18,029 nt of DNA from an uncultured Ruminococcus sp. (lineage in GTDB: Bacteria > Bacillota > Clostridia > Lachnospirales > Lachnospiraceae). Location of the stretch: the NCBI GenBank assembly GCA_900553885.1, contig USFD01000064.1, positions 1 to 18,029 on the forward strand, written 5' to 3'. Below the pieces are notes generated by a model that was not told the origin of the DNA, searched no databases, and was given only the letters and a program-made list of their open reading frames with translations. Numbering within the stretch: the first letter of the stretch is position 1; each line of letters opens with the position of its first letter. The translations under genes and the position numbers were made by a program. Below are positions 1-7,624 of the stretch, piece by piece.

Positions 1-644
1 GGGAGAACAGGCAGAACAGCAAGCCTTACGGCCATTATCATTGTAGCAAGTACGGGCAAGGATTGCACCAGTGTTCCATGCACTATATCCGCTATGATGT
101 GCTTTATGCCTATGTCCTTTCCCGTCTGCAATACTGGTCTGTGCTGGCACAGCAGGACGGGGACAAACTTCTGAAACGGCTACTTAACGCCAGCGACAAG
201 GAACGCAATACCGCAAGGAAGCGGCAGACAGCCGAACTGAAAAAGGCGGAGAAGCGCAAAGCAGAAGTAGACACCCTGTTTGCAAAAATGTATGAGGACT
301 GGTCTGCCGGACGCATTACAGAATACAATTTCAATATGCTGTCCGAAAAGTATCAGGGCGAACAGCGAGAATTGGACGCAAAAATTGAACGGCTTCACGA
401 AGCGATGGAGGCCGCCGCCCAGACAGCGGTTGACGCTGAAAAGTGGATAGGTCTGATGAAACAGTATGTCAATCCCGCAGAATTGACGGCTGAACTTCTG
501 AATACGCTGATTGAAAAAATCCTTGTCCATGAAGCGGTCAAAAGTGAGGACGGAAGCCGGGAACAGGAGGTAGAAATCTTCTACCGCTTTATCGGTAAAA
601 TCGAATGACACATCTTGAAATACCCAACAATATCTTTAACTAAG
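1..644. mobile_element. Right end of an integrated element carrying the serine recombinase; probable junction near 609-645
   Basis: The recombinase gene ends at 608, and only about 30 bases later an XRE regulator frame starts in mid-domain (from about 640). Regulators of this family normally read Trp-Glu-x-Gly at this point. Here the frame reads Arg-Glu-Thr-Gly, with AGG where TGG would be expected, and an in-frame stop lies just upstream at 637-639. This places the element/target boundary close to 640-645. The element body lies to the left of the window. The junction is inferred from the broken gene, because the other end is not visible. Confidence 0.6.
3..608 (+). CDS. Large serine recombinase, C-terminal part (TndX/Tn4451 type), partial at window edge
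   Basis: The reading frame is open from the first bases of the window to a TGA at 606-608, so the start and the catalytic domain lie to the left. The visible part begins in what looks like the recombinase zinc beta-ribbon (a Cys in YHCSKYG, a second in HQCSMHYIRYD). A long charged helical, probably coiled-coil, segment rich in Lys/Glu/Arg follows (about residues 40-125 from the TTG at 63). The end is a compact tail (LLNTLIEKILVHEA... EIFYRFIGKIE) typical of the DUF4368-like terminus of TndX-family recombinases. These enzymes excise and integrate mobilizable or conjugative elements through a serine-DNA intermediate. Their gene commonly sits at one end of the element, which fits the truncated gene directly downstream. 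The family assignment is from recalled motifs; no active-site Ser is visible here. Confidence 0.85.
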   Translation, partial: ENRQNSKPYGHYHCSKYGQGLHQCSMHYIRYDVLYAYVLSRLQYWSVLAQQDGDKLLKRLLNASDKERNTARKRQTAELKKAEKRKAEVDTLFAKMYEDWSAGRITEYNFNMLSEKYQGEQRELDAKIERLHEAMEAAAQTAVDAEKWIGLMKQYVNPAELTAELLNTLIEKILVHEAVKSEDGSREQEVEIFYRFIGKIE

Positions 645-939
645 GGAAACGGGTCAATCTTATCCGGATTTCCAACGGCTCGTTATGCTGAGTGATTATT
701 TCGATATGACATTAGATGAATTAGTGAAAGATATAGATGTTCAGGATGTCAGAGAAAAAAGTTTGACCGATGAGAAAGTGAATTCTATTTATTTAGATGT
801 AGAGAACGGAAAAGCAAAAGTCAAGAAATTAGTAAAAATATTATGTTATATCATTCTCCTTATAGGAGTCTTTGTTGTTGCAGGCTCCATTCTGCATTTG
901 GTATTTCCTGATATAGAATGGCTTTGGCAAAGAATGTAG
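640..939 (+). pseudogene. XRE/HTH-type membrane regulator, 5'-truncated remnant
   Basis: An open frame runs from just after the stop at 637-639 to TAG at 937-939. Its first 30 or so residues (RETGQSYPDFQRLVMLSDYF, then DMTLDELVKDID) match the second half of an HTH_3/XRE domain, the part after the recognition helix that ends in LDELV. A linker and one strong hydrophobic segment (about LVKILCYIILLIGVFVVAGSIL) follow, so this was an HTH regulator with a C-terminal membrane anchor. The N-terminal half of the HTH, including the recognition helix, is absent. No ribosome-binding site precedes the internal ATG at 685 (84 codons remain from there). The simplest reading is that insertion of the recombinase-bearing element removed the 5' end, which should lie beyond the other end of that element. 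Translation from ATG 685 as a small membrane protein cannot be excluded but is unsupported. Confidence 0.7.
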
Positions 940-1010
940 GTATGATTCTGGAATAGGCAGTTTATAAATTGACAAGCGAGAAAATTACATATAGTTATTT
1001 TTTGCAATGG

Positions 1011-1061
1011 TTGACACTATGTAGTTTTATCGCTATAATAGATTAAACTACATAGTGTCAA
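1011..1061 (+). promoter_or_regulatory. Consensus sigma-A promoter inside a 17-bp perfect inverted repeat (BlaI/MecI-type operator)
   Basis: A -35 TTGACA (1011-1016) and a -10 TATAAT (1034-1039) are separated by exactly 17 bases; both hexamers match consensus. The arms TTGACACTATGTAGTTT (1011-1027) and AAACTACATAGTGTCAA (1045-1061) are perfect reverse complements across a 17-base spacer that holds the -10. Each arm also contains a smaller imperfect dyad (ACTAnnTAGT), as expected for BlaI/MecI dimers binding two sites in tandem. A repressor bound to both arms would cover the -35 box and the start region. Autoregulation by the BlaI-like product of the first gene is inferred from position and known family behaviour. 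Confidence 0.85.
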
Positions 1062-1077
1062 TCAAAGGAGGTGCCTT

Positions 1078-1467
1078 ATGGAGCAGCATCTTTCTATTTC
1101 AGAGTCAGAGTGGAGAGTAATGAAGATTGTTTGGAGTAATTCTCCACAAACACTTCCCGAAATATTAGACAGGCTAAAAGAAACAGGTTGGAGCAAGACG
1201 ACTATTCAGACATACCTTGCCCGTTTGGTAAAAAAAGGAGCATTGACTACAAAACGTCAAGGGAAGGGATATTTGTATTATCCAGCAGTATCCGAAAGTG
1301 ATTGCCAGCTTGCGGAAAGCCGAAGTTTTCTAAGCCGTGTATATGATGGTTCCCTGTCCAAGATGGTAATGGGATTTGTCAAAAGCGGCAATCTTTCGTC
1401 TGAGGAATTGAATGAGCTAAAGAGTTTAATCGACCAACAGGAGAAAACAGATGCAGATACTCGGTAA
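1078..1467 (+). CDS. BlaI/MecI/CopY-family transcriptional repressor
   Basis: This 129-residue protein has the usual length for the family. Residues about 5-72 form the winged helix (LSISESEWRVMKIVW, then a recognition region GWSKTTIQTYLARLVKKGAL and the wing KRQGKGYLYYP). Residues about 75-125 form the C-terminal helical dimerization region ending in an LSSEELNELKSLI segment. Such repressors bind as dimers to dyad operators and are inactivated by proteolysis triggered by an M56 membrane protease. The ATG at 1078 follows AAAGGAGG (1064-1071) by six bases, and the operator/promoter lies directly upstream. Its 3' end overlaps the next gene, an M56 peptidase, by 17 bases, the classical repressor-protease pairing. 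No beta-lactamase is nearby, so the name BlaI denotes the fold only, not a resistance role. Confidence 0.92.
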   Translation: MEQHLSISESEWRVMKIVWSNSPQTLPEILDRLKETGWSKTTIQTYLARLVKKGALTTKRQGKGYLYYPAVSESDCQLAESRSFLSRVYDGSLSKMVMGFVKSGNLSSEELNELKSLIDQQEKTDADTR

Positions 1468-2416
1468 TATTTTCAATGCGATTATTTTTGTGTCTGCCAT
1501 TGGCGGTATGTTTTGTGTTTTATCGCTTTTTATCAATCATATCCTGCGTTGTACGCCGCCCCTGTGGTTTCCGCTTTGCGGTATGATCCTTTTTTGCGTG
1601 CCATTCCTTTCACCGGATGTGTTTCTCATATCACCGGAAACACAGGAATGGTTAAATGGATTTTATATCGTCTGTTGGATATGGGTGTGTGGGTGTGGTA
1701 TTCTTTTCGTCTATGATACGATACGCTCTATAATGGCAAAGCGAGCATTGAAGGGATACCAGACATGTAGCAATGAGCGTCTAAATGCTCTTTGCTTACA
1801 ATGTGCGGAAATTGTCGGCTTAAAAAAAGTGCCTGCATTATATTGGGGGAGTTTGGATAACCCCATTTGCGTTACCGGCGTATTCCGCCCAACAATCATT
1901 ATGAGCAAAACAGTTATAGAGAAACTGACCGATATCGAATTATCCGCTGTTTTTTTCCACGAGTTGACCCATATTAAGCGGAAACATATTCTTTTGGAGC
2001 GTATCTATGATTATGTTTGCATATTAAACTGGCTTAACCCTTTTGCGTGGATTGCTAAAGGAGATTTTTCACTACATTGTGAAACGGATTGCGATTGCAA
2101 TGCCTTAAAATTTTCACAAGGGAAAGTCACGGAAACAGAATATGCTGCGGCTATTATCCGGCTGCTGGAACTGTCTACGGTTCAAGCTACAAAACCCGGT
2201 AAAGGGATTGGCGCACTCAGTTTTGTGTTGACAAAACGCAGAATTAAACGGATCACCACAAGAACATCAAAGATCAGGGACAGGATGATAACGGTTATAT
2301 TGGCTGTTGCTCTGATACTTACGGTTGCTTTTTCCGTACAATTCAGCAGAGAACATTTCTATCCTTATCCGGCCTATAATACTGGTACAGAATATGGTGC
2401 GGGTTACAATGAGTAA
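1451..2416 (+). CDS. M56-family (BlaR1/MecR1-like) membrane metallopeptidase without penicillin-binding sensor domain
   Basis: The protein has 321 residues. Hydrophobic segments lie near residues 5-32, 38-60 and 70-90, and a last one near 281-299. The zinc-protease motif HELTH is at residues 170-174 (in FFHELTHIKRKH). An ExxCD at E211-D215 (ETDCD) supplies the likely third ligand. BlaR1 and MecR1 are about 585-600 residues because a penicillin-binding sensor follows the last helix. Here only about 20 residues follow it, so no beta-lactam sensing domain exists. The likely job is signal-dependent cleavage of the upstream repressor, with an unknown signal that may come through the membrane or the downstream ABC transporter. 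The gene starts inside the repressor gene, implying translational coupling. Confidence is high for the family and moderate for the role. Confidence 0.88.
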   Translation: MQILGNIFNAIIFVSAIGGMFCVLSLFINHILRCTPPLWFPLCGMILFCVPFLSPDVFLISPETQEWLNGFYIVCWIWVCGCGILFVYDTIRSIMAKRALKGYQTCSNERLNALCLQCAEIVGLKKVPALYWGSLDNPICVTGVFRPTIIMSKTVIEKLTDIELSAVFFHELTHIKRKHILLERIYDYVCILNWLNPFAWIAKGDFSLHCETDCDCNALKFSQGKVTETEYAAAIIRLLELSTVQATKPGKGIGALSFVLTKRRIKRITTRTSKIRDRMITVILAVALILTVAFSVQFSREHFYPYPAYNTGTEYGAGYNE

Positions 2417-2468
2417 CCCGTATCATTAAAATCTATAAATCTACGAATGTAGTTGAATGGAGGAGCGT

Positions 2469-3347
2469 ATGAATACAAACATTGAGATCAATCACGTTAC
2501 CAAAAAATACAAGAACGGTGTTACCGCTCTTGATGATGTCAGCTTTCATGTTGGCAGCGGTGTTTTTGGCCTGTTGGGGCACAATGGTGCCGGAAAAACT
2601 ACGCTGATGAAGGCATTGGTTACGGTATTAACCCCATCAGCAGGTACAATCCGAATTTGCGGTTTTGATACCGTGAAACAGGGAAATGAGGTCAGAGCAA
2701 GGATTGGGTATTTACCCCAGGAACTTGCCATGTACCCCTCTCTTTCTGTATTTGACTTTGTAAATTACATGGCAGAACTTAAAGGCATTCATAACAAAAA
2801 GGCTGTCAGCAGCGTGTTGGAGCAGGTTGAAATGCTGGAATTTTCCAAACGCAAAATAGGTCAGCTTTCAGGCGGCATGAAACGGAGGGTTGGCATTGCG
2901 CAGGCGCTAATTGGCAATCCTCAAATTCTTGTTGTTGACGAACCGACAGCCGGTCTTGATCCAGAAGAACGGGTGAGGTTCCGTGGCCTATTGTCAAGAT
3001 ATGCAAGAGAGGGCCGCACCGTTTTGCTTTCTACACATATTGTCGAAGATATTCACCAGCTATGCGAAGAACTTGCTGTTCTGCGGAAAGGGCATCTATT
3101 TTATGCTGGTACATCTGCCGCCCTATTGGAACGGGTAAAAGATAAGGTAAAAATCCTACATTTAGAAAATGAAAACCAGCTTATCGAGCTTCAAAAGAAA
3201 TCGGTAGTATTATCGACGACATACGAGAGCCACGGATTGACTGTGCGAATAATGGACGAAAGCGGGCTTTTCTTACAGGCCACACCTGTCACGGCGACTT
3301 TGGAAGATGCTTATGTGTATTGTATGGGAGGGAAAGCCCATGCGTAA
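2469..3347 (+). CDS. ABC transporter ATP-binding protein (ABC-2 / BcrA-like type)
   Basis: The protein has 292 residues. Visible motifs, numbered from the ATG at 2469, are Walker A GHNGAGKTT (37-45), Q-loop Gln84 (YLPQE), signature LSGGMKRR (133-140), Walker B ILVVDEP (153-159) with D-loop AGLD, and switch His190 (STH). A C-terminal extension of about 90 residues is of the kind seen in ABC-2 export ATPases. The ATG at 2457 lies inside the ribosome-binding site itself, so the in-frame ATG at 2469, five bases after GGAGG (2459-2463), is chosen. The stop overlaps the start of the next gene by eight bases. With the two following membrane proteins it should form an exporter, for which antimicrobial peptides or envelope stress agents are plausible substrates by analogy. 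The substrate is not shown by the sequence. Confidence 0.9.
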   Translation: MNTNIEINHVTKKYKNGVTALDDVSFHVGSGVFGLLGHNGAGKTTLMKALVTVLTPSAGTIRICGFDTVKQGNEVRARIGYLPQELAMYPSLSVFDFVNYMAELKGIHNKKAVSSVLEQVEMLEFSKRKIGQLSGGMKRRVGIAQALIGNPQILVVDEPTAGLDPEERVRFRGLLSRYAREGRTVLLSTHIVEDIHQLCEELAVLRKGHLFYAGTSAALLERVKDKVKILHLENENQLIELQKKSVVLSTTYESHGLTVRIMDESGLFLQATPVTATLEDAYVYCMGGKAHA

Positions 3348-4101
3348 AATGTTTTCTGTTCTCCATTATGAATATAAAATGCAGTTCAAGCGTCTGGTTA
3401 CATGGGGTGTACTTCTTGTAGCGATGGCACTTTCTTTACTTGACAATTTCCCCTCTGCCGGGAATTTAGCTCGGTTGGAGTTTTTGAATGAGCCAGCATA
3501 TTTTGTCTATCGGATCGTGAGCCTTGACAGCCTTGTTTTATTGTTTGGTCTGATGTTCTTATTGGCAGGACGTATTCCCATAGATACTAAGACAGGAATG
3601 AAATCTTTGCTGATGTCATCGGCCTTACGAAAATGGCAATATGTGTTGGGAAAGCTGTTGGGCGGATTTCTATATGTTTTCTCCATGCAGTGTATTTTTC
3701 TTGTACTTAACACGACAATTTATTTTATTGCTGCGCCATTTGAAATTTCCCTGATTGAATGTATTGTCCCGTTGGTAAAAGCAATCTTTGTTTCTTTAGT
3801 TCCAGTGAGCTTATTTGTCAGCTTTTGCTCGATTGCCTTACCGGGGATGATTGACATTCGCTTATTCTATATTCTGGCTGCAATATTGTTTGGGTTTAAT
3901 GCCACCTATGTAGGCTCGGCAGAGGCAATGCCGTTTTACTTGATTACTTCCGGTGATTTAGTCCGTTTGATATGGGTGCATCCGAGATGGCCGTTTGTTG
4001 ATATGGGAAGCGTTATTGCAAATGGATTTTTCCTTGTAGGAAGCGGTCTTGTGTTTGGCAGCCTGCTGTTTTTGAAACACAAGTTTTGGAGGTCAGAATG
4101 A
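3340..4101 (+). CDS. ABC-2-type membrane permease subunit (first)
   Basis: The protein has 253 residues from the ATG at 3340, which follows GGGAGGG (3326-3332) by seven bases; an upstream in-frame ATG at 3307 lacks such a site. It is a polytopic membrane protein with about six hydrophobic stretches: near the N terminus (VTWGVLLVAMALSLL), then around LVLLFGLMFLLAG, a segment with FLYVFSMQCIFLVLNTTIYFIAA, a segment with FVSLVPVSLFVSFCSIAL, then IRLFYILAAILFGFNA, and a last one at ANGFFLVGSGLVFGSLLFL. The topology suits an ABC-2 permease pairing with the upstream ATPase. The GTKTGMKSLLMSSALRKWQYVLGK-like cytosolic region (here DTKTGMKSLLMSSALRKWQY) is typical of ABC-2 proteins, which carry a coupling helix there. 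The end overlaps the next gene by four bases (ATGA at 4098-4101). Confidence 0.82.
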   Translation: MRKMFSVLHYEYKMQFKRLVTWGVLLVAMALSLLDNFPSAGNLARLEFLNEPAYFVYRIVSLDSLVLLFGLMFLLAGRIPIDTKTGMKSLLMSSALRKWQYVLGKLLGGFLYVFSMQCIFLVLNTTIYFIAAPFEISLIECIVPLVKAIFVSLVPVSLFVSFCSIALPGMIDIRLFYILAAILFGFNATYVGSAEAMPFYLITSGDLVRLIWVHPRWPFVDMGSVIANGFFLVGSGLVFGSLLFLKHKFWRSE

Positions 4102-4733
4102 AAGCGCGAATTGAAAGCGAAGTAAAAATTTTCGGGATAAATTTCTTTATCGTATCAGTGGCTTTTACGGTTACTATGATTGTTCTTTCTATCATAGCCG
4201 GAGATCTGCTCGATTTTTACCCGGTCAGCTTTGAAGTGATATTTCCGTTTTTTGTGGCAATCGTTGTTGGTGAATGGGGAAAGACAAGAGCAGACAGTAA
4301 TTTTGATATTATTGCCGCACAAAGCAAATCTCTTTTCAAATGGGTATTGTTACGTTACATAATCGCTTTTGCAATATCCAGTTTATTTGCGGTTTTTAGC
4401 ATGGCTGGTGCGTCAGTTATGCGATACGAAATGCCAATATGGGAATTGATTGTGCTGTATTTCCCACCAACATTCTTTTTATCGTCGCTGTGTGCCTTGT
4501 TAGGGATTATATGTAGGCAAGATCATATTGCAACATTAGTTTGTGGAGTTATATGGCTAATAATCTTATTGACACGAAGCCTGTTAAGATTTCCGGGGTT
4601 AGAATATGTCTACTTATTTATCCGTTTTGCAGGGGATCAAAATAATATTTGGCTATGGAACAAAGGAATTATTACTTTGGCAGGTCTATTTTTATGGTGT
4701 GTTATTTACTGGAAATGCAAAAGGGTTGATTGA
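4098..4733 (+). CDS. ABC-2-type membrane permease subunit or partner membrane protein (second)
   Basis: The protein has 211 residues from the ATG at 4098, which overlaps the previous stop (ATGA) and follows GGAGG (4088-4092) by five bases. At least five hydrophobic segments are visible: NFFIVSVAFTVTMIVLSIIAG near residues 14-34, VIFPFFVAIVVGEWG, WVLLRYIIAFAISSLFAVF, a segment LIVLYFPPTFFLSSLCALLGII, and LVCGVIWLIILLTRSLL. A final one is GIITLAGLFLWCVIYW before a short basic tail. Motif GKTRADSNFDIIAAQSKSLFKW resembles the cytosolic loop of ABC-2 permeases. It is the last gene of the BlaI-M56-ABC operon and probably forms a heterodimeric channel with the preceding permease. No enzyme motif is visible. 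Membrane localisation is secure; pairing is inferred from gene order. Confidence 0.78.
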   Translation: MKARIESEVKIFGINFFIVSVAFTVTMIVLSIIAGDLLDFYPVSFEVIFPFFVAIVVGEWGKTRADSNFDIIAAQSKSLFKWVLLRYIIAFAISSLFAVFSMAGASVMRYEMPIWELIVLYFPPTFFLSSLCALLGIICRQDHIATLVCGVIWLIILLTRSLLRFPGLEYVYLFIRFAGDQNNIWLWNKGIITLAGLFLWCVIYWKCKRVD

Positions 4734-4829
4734 GGTGTAAGAAATTAAATATCGTTTTAATCTGACCTGCCAGACGGGAAAAGAAAAAAACTGTTGTTTA
4801 GCAGCTTTTCTCCATGCCTGATTAGATTG

Positions 4830-4864
4830 CGGCGACTTTGAACAAATCAAGGTCGCCGATTTTT
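4830..4864 (+). terminator. Intrinsic terminator after the BlaI-M56-ABC operon
   Basis: A 12-bp stem (4830-4841 with 4847-4858) has one G-U wobble and a five-base loop (ACAAA). Outer arms are CGGCGAC and GTCGCCG. The hairpin is followed directly by ATTTTT (4859-4864). It lies about 95 bases after the last gene of the operon and ahead of the FtsX gene block. Confidence 0.8.
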
Positions 4865-4899
4865 ACACCGTATCGCCAACTACATCAAAAGAACATCTC

Positions 4900-4920
4900 A
4901 ACTCCACCTGAACTCCACCT
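4900..4920. repeat. Short tandem repeat, two copies of an 11-base unit
   Basis: AACTCCACCTG at 4900-4910 is followed directly by AACTCCACCT at 4911-4920. It lies in the 259-base gap between the two operons. Apart from this, the terminator and the next ribosome-binding site, the gap shows no convincing gene. I could not identify a good promoter for the downstream genes in it. Confidence 0.5.
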
Positions 4921-4992
4921 TCCTTATGTATCCTTAGAATGTTCACTTACACATGGACAACAGAACAACATAAGAAATGAGGTGAAAGAAAA

Positions 4993-6330
4993 ATGAATTT
5001 GTGTAAACGGGCTTTTCTCTATTCCATACGGAAGAAAGGAAAGACTTTTACGCTGCTTGCGTTCCTTCTGGTCATGGCAACGCTGATGCTGACCTGCTTT
5101 TCCATCCAGTCTGCCACAGAAACGGCTAATGCCAACATCAAAAAGGCTCTTCTGGGATACTTCACAATCAATGGAAAACAGCTGGAGGGCGGAATCACAG
5201 AGGAGGTACGGGAGCAGATCCTGGGGATTGACGGACTGAGCGGCAGATACACGCTCCGTTCTTACTCCTACGCTGAATATTGTGATGCACAGGGGAATCC
5301 TCTTGAAATCAACACGGAAGAGGCCGCCCAGATACCGGAAGGCTATGAACACGCCGGAAAGATTGTGGCAAATTCAAACTCCCAGGATGACAGCTACTTT
5401 ACGGAAGGCGGGTTTGAACTGACACAGGGCGAACCGATTACTACGGAAGGCGGAAACCAGGTGCTGATCCATGAGAAATTTGCACAGAGAAACGGGCTGA
5501 GTATAGGGGATACGATGCTGCTGAAGGATGTGGAGGGGAAGAATCGTACCATTCCGGTAACGGTGGCCGGGATCTTTACCAATACCAAAGAACAGGACTC
5601 TATCGGCATTGCACCGTCCTATGATCTCTACGACAATATTGTATTTACAGACCTGTCCACAGCCGCCAGCCTGCTCTATGGAACAGAAGACGGAGCAAGT
5701 GTACAGTATGGGGATTTTTATGTGGATAATCCGGATGAGCTTGAACGAATCATGGATGAGGTAAAGGATATTCCGGGTGTAGCATGGGAGGACTGTACGC
5801 TCACACGCTATGACAACGACTACCAGAACGCAAAGGAGTCCCTGGAAGGCCTGCAGAATATCGTGTTTATCGCCATTGCGGTGGTATCTGTGATCTGCTT
5901 CCTGGTGCTGGCACTGTTCCTGACGCTGCGGCTGAGGGGACGCATCCATGAAACCGGTATCTATCTGGCGATGGGAATCTCAAAAGGCTCGGTTTTGTTG
6001 CAGTATCTGCTGGAGGTGGTTCTTGTGGCGGTTATCGCCCTTGTAATCTCTTTTGGCACCAGCACCGTCATTTCCCACCAGATCGGGAGCAGCCTGCTCT
6101 CACAGGTAACAAGCGAAACCTATGAAACGGTGGATCTGACAGGGGAACATGAAACTGCGGAAGAACCCGCCGAGGATTTGAACCTTGCCGAGATTGAGGT
6201 GGCTGTTTCAGGAGAAGATTACGCTATGGTGTGGGCTTTTGGCATGGCGCTTTGTGTGGCCTCTACTGCACTGGCGGCCTACCCCATTATGAAGATGAAA
6301 CCCAAGAGTATCTTGTCGCAGATGAGTTAA
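4993..6330 (+). CDS. FtsX-like ABC transporter permease (first of three)
   Basis: The protein has 445 residues with the MacB/FtsX layout. One transmembrane helix lies near the N terminus (about 18-40) after a short basic stretch (SIRKKGKTF). A large extracytoplasmic domain spans about 41-285. Three helices lie at the C terminus (about 289-312, 338-360, 410-431), with the conserved cytosolic loop RGRIHETGIYLAMGISK between the first two. It ends in MKMKPKSILSQMS, a tail shared with the next two proteins. The second extracytoplasmic loop (about 361-408) is long and acidic (TGEHETAEEPAEDLNLAEIE), unlike the paralogues. The ATG at 4993 follows GAGG (4979-4982) at ten bases. Proteins of this type do not form a solute channel; they transmit ATPase movement to the periplasmic or extracellular side, in peptide export, lipid extraction or sensing. 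The ATPase is four genes downstream at 8908. Confidence 0.9.
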   Translation: MNLCKRAFLYSIRKKGKTFTLLAFLLVMATLMLTCFSIQSATETANANIKKALLGYFTINGKQLEGGITEEVREQILGIDGLSGRYTLRSYSYAEYCDAQGNPLEINTEEAAQIPEGYEHAGKIVANSNSQDDSYFTEGGFELTQGEPITTEGGNQVLIHEKFAQRNGLSIGDTMLLKDVEGKNRTIPVTVAGIFTNTKEQDSIGIAPSYDLYDNIVFTDLSTAASLLYGTEDGASVQYGDFYVDNPDELERIMDEVKDIPGVAWEDCTLTRYDNDYQNAKESLEGLQNIVFIAIAVVSVICFLVLALFLTLRLRGRIHETGIYLAMGISKGSVLLQYLLEVVLVAVIALVISFGTSTVISHQIGSSLLSQVTSETYETVDLTGEHETAEEPAEDLNLAEIEVAVSGEDYAMVWAFGMALCVASTALAAYPIMKMKPKSILSQMS

Positions 6331-6345
6331 GGAGGTGCAGGCGAT

Positions 6346-7608
6346 ATGAATTTAGGACTACGGGCAATTTTATATACCGTGCGGAAATGGAAAAAGACCT
6401 TGCTGGTGTTCTTCCTGCTTCTGGCCATTACTACTCTGGTGCTGTCCGGGCTGGCGATTGCCGACGCTCAGGAGGAACAGGCCGAGGAAGTCCGGGGAAC
6501 CACCGGAGCCAGCTTTACCGTGGAGCGTGACATCTCTACGGGCGGCTGGAACGGCAATTACAGTACACAGGAATTTATGTCCGAGGACATGATCCAGCAG
6601 ATTGCCGCAGTGGATGGCATTGAAGGGTATGACGCTACCCTGATTACCTTGCCTGATATTTTCAATGATAAGGGCGAGGAACTGGCCCATGAGAATTACA
6701 GCTTCTACAACTACGGCTCCTACAATTCCCAATACCATGAACTGTTCCTGTCAGGCCGGTTTGAACTGGTGGAAGGCACCCACATCATCGATGATATGAC
6801 CAATAGCATTATTATCAGCCGGGAAGTGGCTGAGTGGAACGATCTAAAGCTGGGAGATACCGTGACCGGGATTTACTACCCGGAGAATAACACCCCGGCA
6901 GTGGATATGGAGATCGTAGGTATCTTCGATGTGGTGGCAGATAAGGGCGACCAAGTGAATATGTATGATGATTCGTCCTATTACGCCTATTCCAGCTATG
7001 TTTTTTGCAGCATGGACGCAGCCGAGGGCTTGATTAAGGGCTGGGGCGAAGATGGCGAGGGCATTTCCGAAGCCTACTACTATGTCACGGACGCCGCCCA
7101 ATTAGAGAATGTGATTCGGGAAGTGCAGAGCATTTCCTCTATCAACTGGAACAATTACAAAATTACCGCCAATGATGAGGTGTATCAGAATATTTCCAGC
7201 GCCCTTTCCGACACCGGGACTCTGATCACCACTCTCATTATTGTCATTACCGCTGTGAGCATGGTTCTGATTATCCTGATTCTCTCCATGTCCATCCGCA
7301 GCCGAAAACGGGAAACCGGGATTTTGCTGGCAGTGGGTATTGCCAAGCCTGCGGTGATTCTCCAATATGTGCTGGAAACCCTGCTGATTGCGGTGGTGGC
7401 CTTCCCGCTGGCGTATCTATCGAGCAAGCAAGTGGCTGGCACCCTGGGGACGCTGTTCGGCAAGGCGGCTGAGAATGTCATCGTCACGCCGGAGCATTTC
7501 ATGCTGGTGGCTATCGTGGGCGGCGTCCTGCTGGTGGCGGCGGTGTTGGTGTCCAGTATCTCCACCATGCGGTTGAAGCCCAAGCAGATTTTGTCACAGA
7601 TGGAGTAA
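6346..7608 (+). CDS. FtsX-like ABC transporter permease (second; paralogue of the third)
   Basis: The protein has 420 residues with the same layout: helix 1 at about 18-40, an extracytoplasmic domain to about 290, helices at about 293-316 and 341-362 and the last at about 385-405. The coupling loop is RSRKRETGILLAVGIAKPAV and the tail RLKPKQILSQME. The N-terminal 60 residues are nearly the same as in the next gene (KWKKTLL, then TTLVLSGLAIADAQEEQ), as are the membrane parts and the YQNISSALSDTGTL region. The extracytoplasmic domain is different. Start ATG 6346 follows AAGGAGG by eight bases. The short leader TAAGGAGGTGCAGGCGAT before it recurs almost base for base before the third permease, which argues for a gene duplication including the intergenic spacer. 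Confidence 0.9.
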   Translation: MNLGLRAILYTVRKWKKTLLVFFLLLAITTLVLSGLAIADAQEEQAEEVRGTTGASFTVERDISTGGWNGNYSTQEFMSEDMIQQIAAVDGIEGYDATLITLPDIFNDKGEELAHENYSFYNYGSYNSQYHELFLSGRFELVEGTHIIDDMTNSIIISREVAEWNDLKLGDTVTGIYYPENNTPAVDMEIVGIFDVVADKGDQVNMYDDSSYYAYSSYVFCSMDAAEGLIKGWGEDGEGISEAYYYVTDAAQLENVIREVQSISSINWNNYKITANDEVYQNISSALSDTGTLITTLIIVITAVSMVLIILILSMSIRSRKRETGILLAVGIAKPAVILQYVLETLLIAVVAFPLAYLSSKQVAGTLGTLFGKAAENVIVTPEHFMLVAIVGGVLLVAAVLVSSISTMRLKPKQILSQME

Positions 7609-7624
7609 AGGAGGCGCAGGCGAT

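Noticed and set aside
969..997. Second promoter with TTGACA at 969-974, and a BlaI-like word (TTACATATAGTT) near 985
   Set aside because: The matching -10 at 17 bases (TAGTTA) is poor, and the dyad is weak compared with the perfect one just downstream.
1011..2416. Beta-lactam resistance regulon
   Set aside because: The repressor and protease families match, but the protease lacks the penicillin-binding sensor and no beta-lactamase or PBP gene is present.
4900..4920. Start of a CRISPR array or larger satellite
   Set aside because: There are only two adjoining 11-base units with no spacers and no further copies.
4734..4992. A small gene in the gap between the two operons
   Set aside because: No frame of useful length with a ribosome-binding site was found; only a terminator and a short tandem repeat stand out.
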